Below are positions 61,786 through 64,000 of a stretch of 64,000 bases of DNA, in pieces; within the stretch, counting starts at the first letter, position 1; each line of letters opens with the position of its first letter. The translations under genes were made by a program, and so were the position numbers. Origin of the DNA: Paenibacillus_E violae (GTDB taxonomy: Bacteria; Bacillota; Bacilli; Paenibacillales; NBRC-103111); contig NZ_JAWCUD010000005.1 of assembly GCF_032461945.1 (NCBI RefSeq), positions 310,001 to 374,000 on the forward strand. The letters run 5' to 3'. The notes beneath the pieces were generated by a model, which was not told where the DNA came from, made no database searches, and saw only the letters and a program-made list of their open reading frames with translations.

Positions 61786-62942
61786 TGATGAAGCGAGTAG
61801 GACGGATCATGATAGGCGTGTTGATTCTCACCAGCCTTACAGGCTGCTGGGATATGAAAACGATCCAAGACACGAACTACTTTACGGCGATAGGCTTCGA
61901 TTTTCAAAAAGGGCGTTACATCGTCTATGCGCAGATGTTGGATTTCAGCTCCGTAGCGAAACAGGAGGGGGGCAAAGCTGGGCAGCCGCCTCAGATTTGG
62001 GTAGGTCGCGAAGATGGAGCTACGGTGAATGAAGCCTTCAATCGATTGTACAAAACGACGCAACAGCGTGTTTTTTGGGGGCATGTCAGCGCCTATTTGT
62101 TCTCCAAAGAGGCTCTGAAGCAAGGGATTAGTAAATTTATGGATGGGTCCGTTCGATACAGTGAAACAAGATTTACCCAATGGATCTATAGTACAGATGA
62201 ATCAATTGAGGCTATTTTCTCCGTTGTTCCTTTTTTCAATGTCTCTCCGATGGCTTCCATTTTGATGAATCCGATTGAAAATTATCGGCAACTTTCCTTT
62301 ATACGTCCATACCGATTGTACAGGGCGGCCGCTTTGCTTCGCGAACCTGGCTATACATTAATGATACCGAATTTGAGCATTCGAGAGGATGCTTGGAAGA
62401 AAAATCAGAAGCCTGATCCTAAGCTGGAAGTTAGCGGTGTTTATGCGCTAGGAAAAAACAATGTAGTCGAATGGTTTACAGATAATCAGTTTAAAGGTGA
62501 CCGCTGGATGGAGAAAAGCACCGCCCGTTCGCCATTAGTCGTCTACATCAAAGGAAAGCCCGTTCAGACCGTTTCCATTCATAAACCGAATCCGCGGATC
62601 ACACTGCGCAAGGGAGATAACCTGATCTTTGATGTTCATATGAGATGCAAGTCGATCACGATTGAATCTCAGGTGACCGTTGATGATGAATCCGTACGCA
62701 AACAAATTGAAAAGCAGATCGCAGAAGAAATCGAGGAAACGTTCGAACATGGAAAAGACCGAGGCGTCGATATCTATCAGTTGGAGCACGTCTTATATAA
62801 GCAGAATTTCCAGTTATGGGCCAAGCTGACTTCCAACGGCGAGCAGCCACTTGAAGGGTACCAGTTAGGGGACGTTCGAGTGGACGTTCAACTCACGCAT
62901 ACAGGGATGTTGAGAGAGAGGGTGGAAGATCAGCAGTACTGA
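61782..62942 (+). CDS. Ger(x)C-type spore germination lipoprotein subunit
   Basis: A 386-aa lipoprotein: signal peptide ending SLTGC, then the GerC family start WDMKTIQDTNYFTAIGFDF, a central EDGATVNEAFNRLYKTTQQRVFWGH block, and the C-terminal domain with RKQIEKQIAEEIEETFEHGKDRGVDIY. It is the outer-face lipoprotein of the GerA-type receptor. ATGA overlap with the previous gene shows coupling. It ends the operon. Confidence 0.94.
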   Translation: MMMKRVGRIMIGVLILTSLTGCWDMKTIQDTNYFTAIGFDFQKGRYIVYAQMLDFSSVAKQEGGKAGQPPQIWVGREDGATVNEAFNRLYKTTQQRVFWGHVSAYLFSKEALKQGISKFMDGSVRYSETRFTQWIYSTDESIEAIFSVVPFFNVSPMASILMNPIENYRQLSFIRPYRLYRAAALLREPGYTLMIPNLSIREDAWKKNQKPDPKLEVSGVYALGKNNVVEWFTDNQFKGDRWMEKSTARSPLVVYIKGKPVQTVSIHKPNPRITLRKGDNLIFDVHMRCKSITIESQVTVDDESVRKQIEKQIAEEIEETFEHGKDRGVDIYQLEHVLYKQNFQLWAKLTSNGEQPLEGYQLGDVRVDVQLTHTGMLRERVEDQQY

Positions 62943-62976
62943 TAGTAGTAAATAGTGCTTTGCACGCGGGAGTCGT

Positions 62977-63007
62977 AAGAGGTAAGCGTAGGCTTGCCTC
63001 TTTTTTA
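62977..63007 (+). terminator. Terminator of the germination operon
   Basis: AAGAGGTAAGC pairs with GCTTGCCTCTT around GTAG, followed by six T residues. Confidence 0.88.
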
Positions 63008-63017
63008 TTTGTTCTTT

Positions 63018-63200
63018 AGCTGGAAAAACTACCGCTAATTTATTCATATCTCTGTTTTATAGCCAAATAACTGCCCGCAGTTTCGCTCGATAATTGCCCC
63101 TCTATAAGAGTGAGGGTCTGATTTAACTGGAGTTTTTCCAGTTAGCAAACCTTCGCAGCCTGTAATCGCAGGAATTAACTGCATTATTTCCATTTAGTAC
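63018..63200. repeat. Intergenic hairpin-rich element (AACTGGA family)
   Basis: AACTGGAGTTTTTCCAGTT (63125-63143) is a perfect 7-bp stem with a five-base loop. Nearby are related pieces: GCTGGAAAAACTACCGCTAA, ATAACTGCCCGCAGTTT and TTAACTGCATTATTTCCATTTAG. No gene can be seen between 63008 and 63316. It looks like a composite of the short TAAC-type repeats common between genes in this group. Confidence 0.45.
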
Positions 63201-63316
63201 TATTCTTACATACGTCGCAGCCCTACCCGATCAGTTTAGAAATATTTAAGAATTGTTTTAGGCGAGGTTAATAGGTCTTTTAGAGGCAATTAAGATCGAG
63301 GGGATAAGATGAATAC

Positions 63317-63385
63317 ATGGAAGCGAGGAACGCATCCAAATTAGATAAAGCGTTAGAAGACGCGGAGGCAGGTAGGTATGAATAA
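63317..63385 (+). CDS. Possible 22-aa leader peptide
   Basis: An ATG frame of 22 codons (MEARNASKLDKALEDAEAGR and two more) ends with a TAA that overlaps the start of the next gene by eight bases. It has no strong ribosome binding site. It may couple translation of the following gene, may be the relic of a longer upstream gene, or may be chance. Confidence 0.3.
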   Translation: MEARNASKLDKALEDAEAGRYE

Positions 63386-64000
63386 GAAATTAGCCATGAT
63401 GGGATTAGGCGTGGCGGTAGGCAGCATGATGCTGGTGACGTCGGTTTACGCCGGTGTGGGCGATGCGCCCGGGTATGAGACGTTTAAATCAGCCGTGAAA
63501 CAGACGGCAACCGTACACAATGTAACACGCCAAGTGAACGTGACGCTGCAGGATAACGGAGCTCCATTGCTTAACGTAAAATCCACGATTAAAAGCAGCG
63601 GTGCGAATCACGCAGGAAGCGCAGAAGTGACCGTGAATAACGGCACGAACGAACAAACCATACATTTCTACAACCAAGACGGCAAACAAATTATAAAAAC
63701 AAATGATTCCGATGTGTACAAAGTGCTGGAAGGAGAGGGCATGGGCAAATTCAAAGATCATGAAGGCACAGAGCATACACCGGACCCTCAAGTCGTTAGC
63801 GAAGTGGAAAATGTGGTTGACGCCCTAGTCGGCAATCTCAAAAACTATGTCACGATGGATGAAGCGGCAGGCAACGTGAAGGAGATTCATTTCAAATTGT
63901 CAGGCAGTCAAATTTCTCCGGTTGTCAACACGATCGGCTCCCTGGCTATCAAGCATGCTACGATGGAAAATAGTCAACGTCCAATGCCATCCAAGGCTGA
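63378..64000 (+). CDS. Secreted protein of unknown function, 5' part only
   Basis: The frame is open from the ATG at 63378 to the window edge (207 codons, no stop). GGAGG lies eight bases before. A signal peptide (MNKKLAMMGLGVAVGSMMLV, cleavage near SVYA/GVG) leads to a beta-rich extracellular region with TRQVNVTLQDNG, VTVNNGTNEQTIHFYNQDG and LKNYVTMDEAAGNVKEIHFKL. I do not recognise the family. Confidence 0.8.
   Translation, partial: MNKKLAMMGLGVAVGSMMLVTSVYAGVGDAPGYETFKSAVKQTATVHNVTRQVNVTLQDNGAPLLNVKSTIKSSGANHAGSAEVTVNNGTNEQTIHFYNQDGKQIIKTNDSDVYKVLEGEGMGKFKDHEGTEHTPDPQVVSEVENVVDALVGNLKNYVTMDEAAGNVKEIHFKLSGSQISPVVNTIGSLAIKHATMENSQRPMPSKA

Overview
The window reads as chromosomal DNA of an endospore-forming, S-layer-bearing Bacillota bacterium, most likely Paenibacillus or a close Paenibacillaceae relative. 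The reasons are AAGGAGG-type ribosome binding sites, SLH domains, a caa3 oxidase operon (ctaCDEF, ctaG), a GerA-type germinant receptor operon, a YhcN/YlaJ spore lipoprotein behind a near-perfect sigma-G promoter, YesM/YesN-type two-component pairs, and very large modular secreted glycoside hydrolases. I see no rRNA, tRNA, prophage, complete insertion sequence or CRISPR array.

Layout. 1-8 kb: the 3' end of a SEC-C (SecA-like) gene, a 112-bp tandem repeat, a DedA/TVP38-like protein and a PAP2 phosphatase, a luciferase-like monooxygenase, a decay scar (T-box-like leader plus truncated SLH gene), an orphan IF-3-like protein, a C39-like peptidase and an M48 membrane protease. 8-20.5 kb: housekeeping genes (CvfC-like protein, guanylate kinase paralogue, DEAD-box helicase, spore lipoprotein, ctaCDEF-ctaG-DUF420, a Nat-like ABC exporter). 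21-43.2 kb: a 22-kb polysaccharide-utilisation locus. 43.3-51.2 kb, mostly minus strand: an IclR-SDR-FAH catabolic operon, an AIM24-like protein, an MFS transporter, and an ArsR regulator divergent from a GH51 arabinofuranosidase. 51.5-64 kb: cytochrome c, an LTA-synthase-like protein, an ABC-2 exporter with helD, a germinant receptor operon, and the start of a secreted protein that runs off the window.

The centre of interest is 20.9-43.2 kb. Two sugar permeases, a GH42 beta-galactosidase, a YesM/YesN pair with an 83-aa ORF between its genes, and a solute-binding lipoprotein lead into three surface or secreted proteins. The first is a 2100-aa protein that fuses a GH30 endo-galactanase-like domain to a GH43 exo-beta-1,3-galactanase-like domain and ends in cohesin-like and dockerin modules. 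The second is a 597-aa cohesin plus triple-SLH protein that looks like a one-cohesin cell-surface scaffoldin. The third is a 1491-aa GH29 alpha-L-fucosidase with lectin-like modules and the same cohesin/dockerin tail. With the GH51 arabinofuranosidase and a possible fucose-acid operon nearby, the most economical reading is a system for type II arabinogalactan (arabinogalactan protein), with a minimal cellulosome-like surface complex. The domain calls come from motif reading; the complex and the substrate are inference.

Regulation seems legible. Near-identical direct repeats of 21-22 bp spacing (AAATATATCAA type) lie upstream of both the permease operon and the binding-protein gene, each next to a TGAAAG -35-like hexamer and a cre-like sequence. 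This suggests activation by the AraC-type response regulator and catabolite repression.
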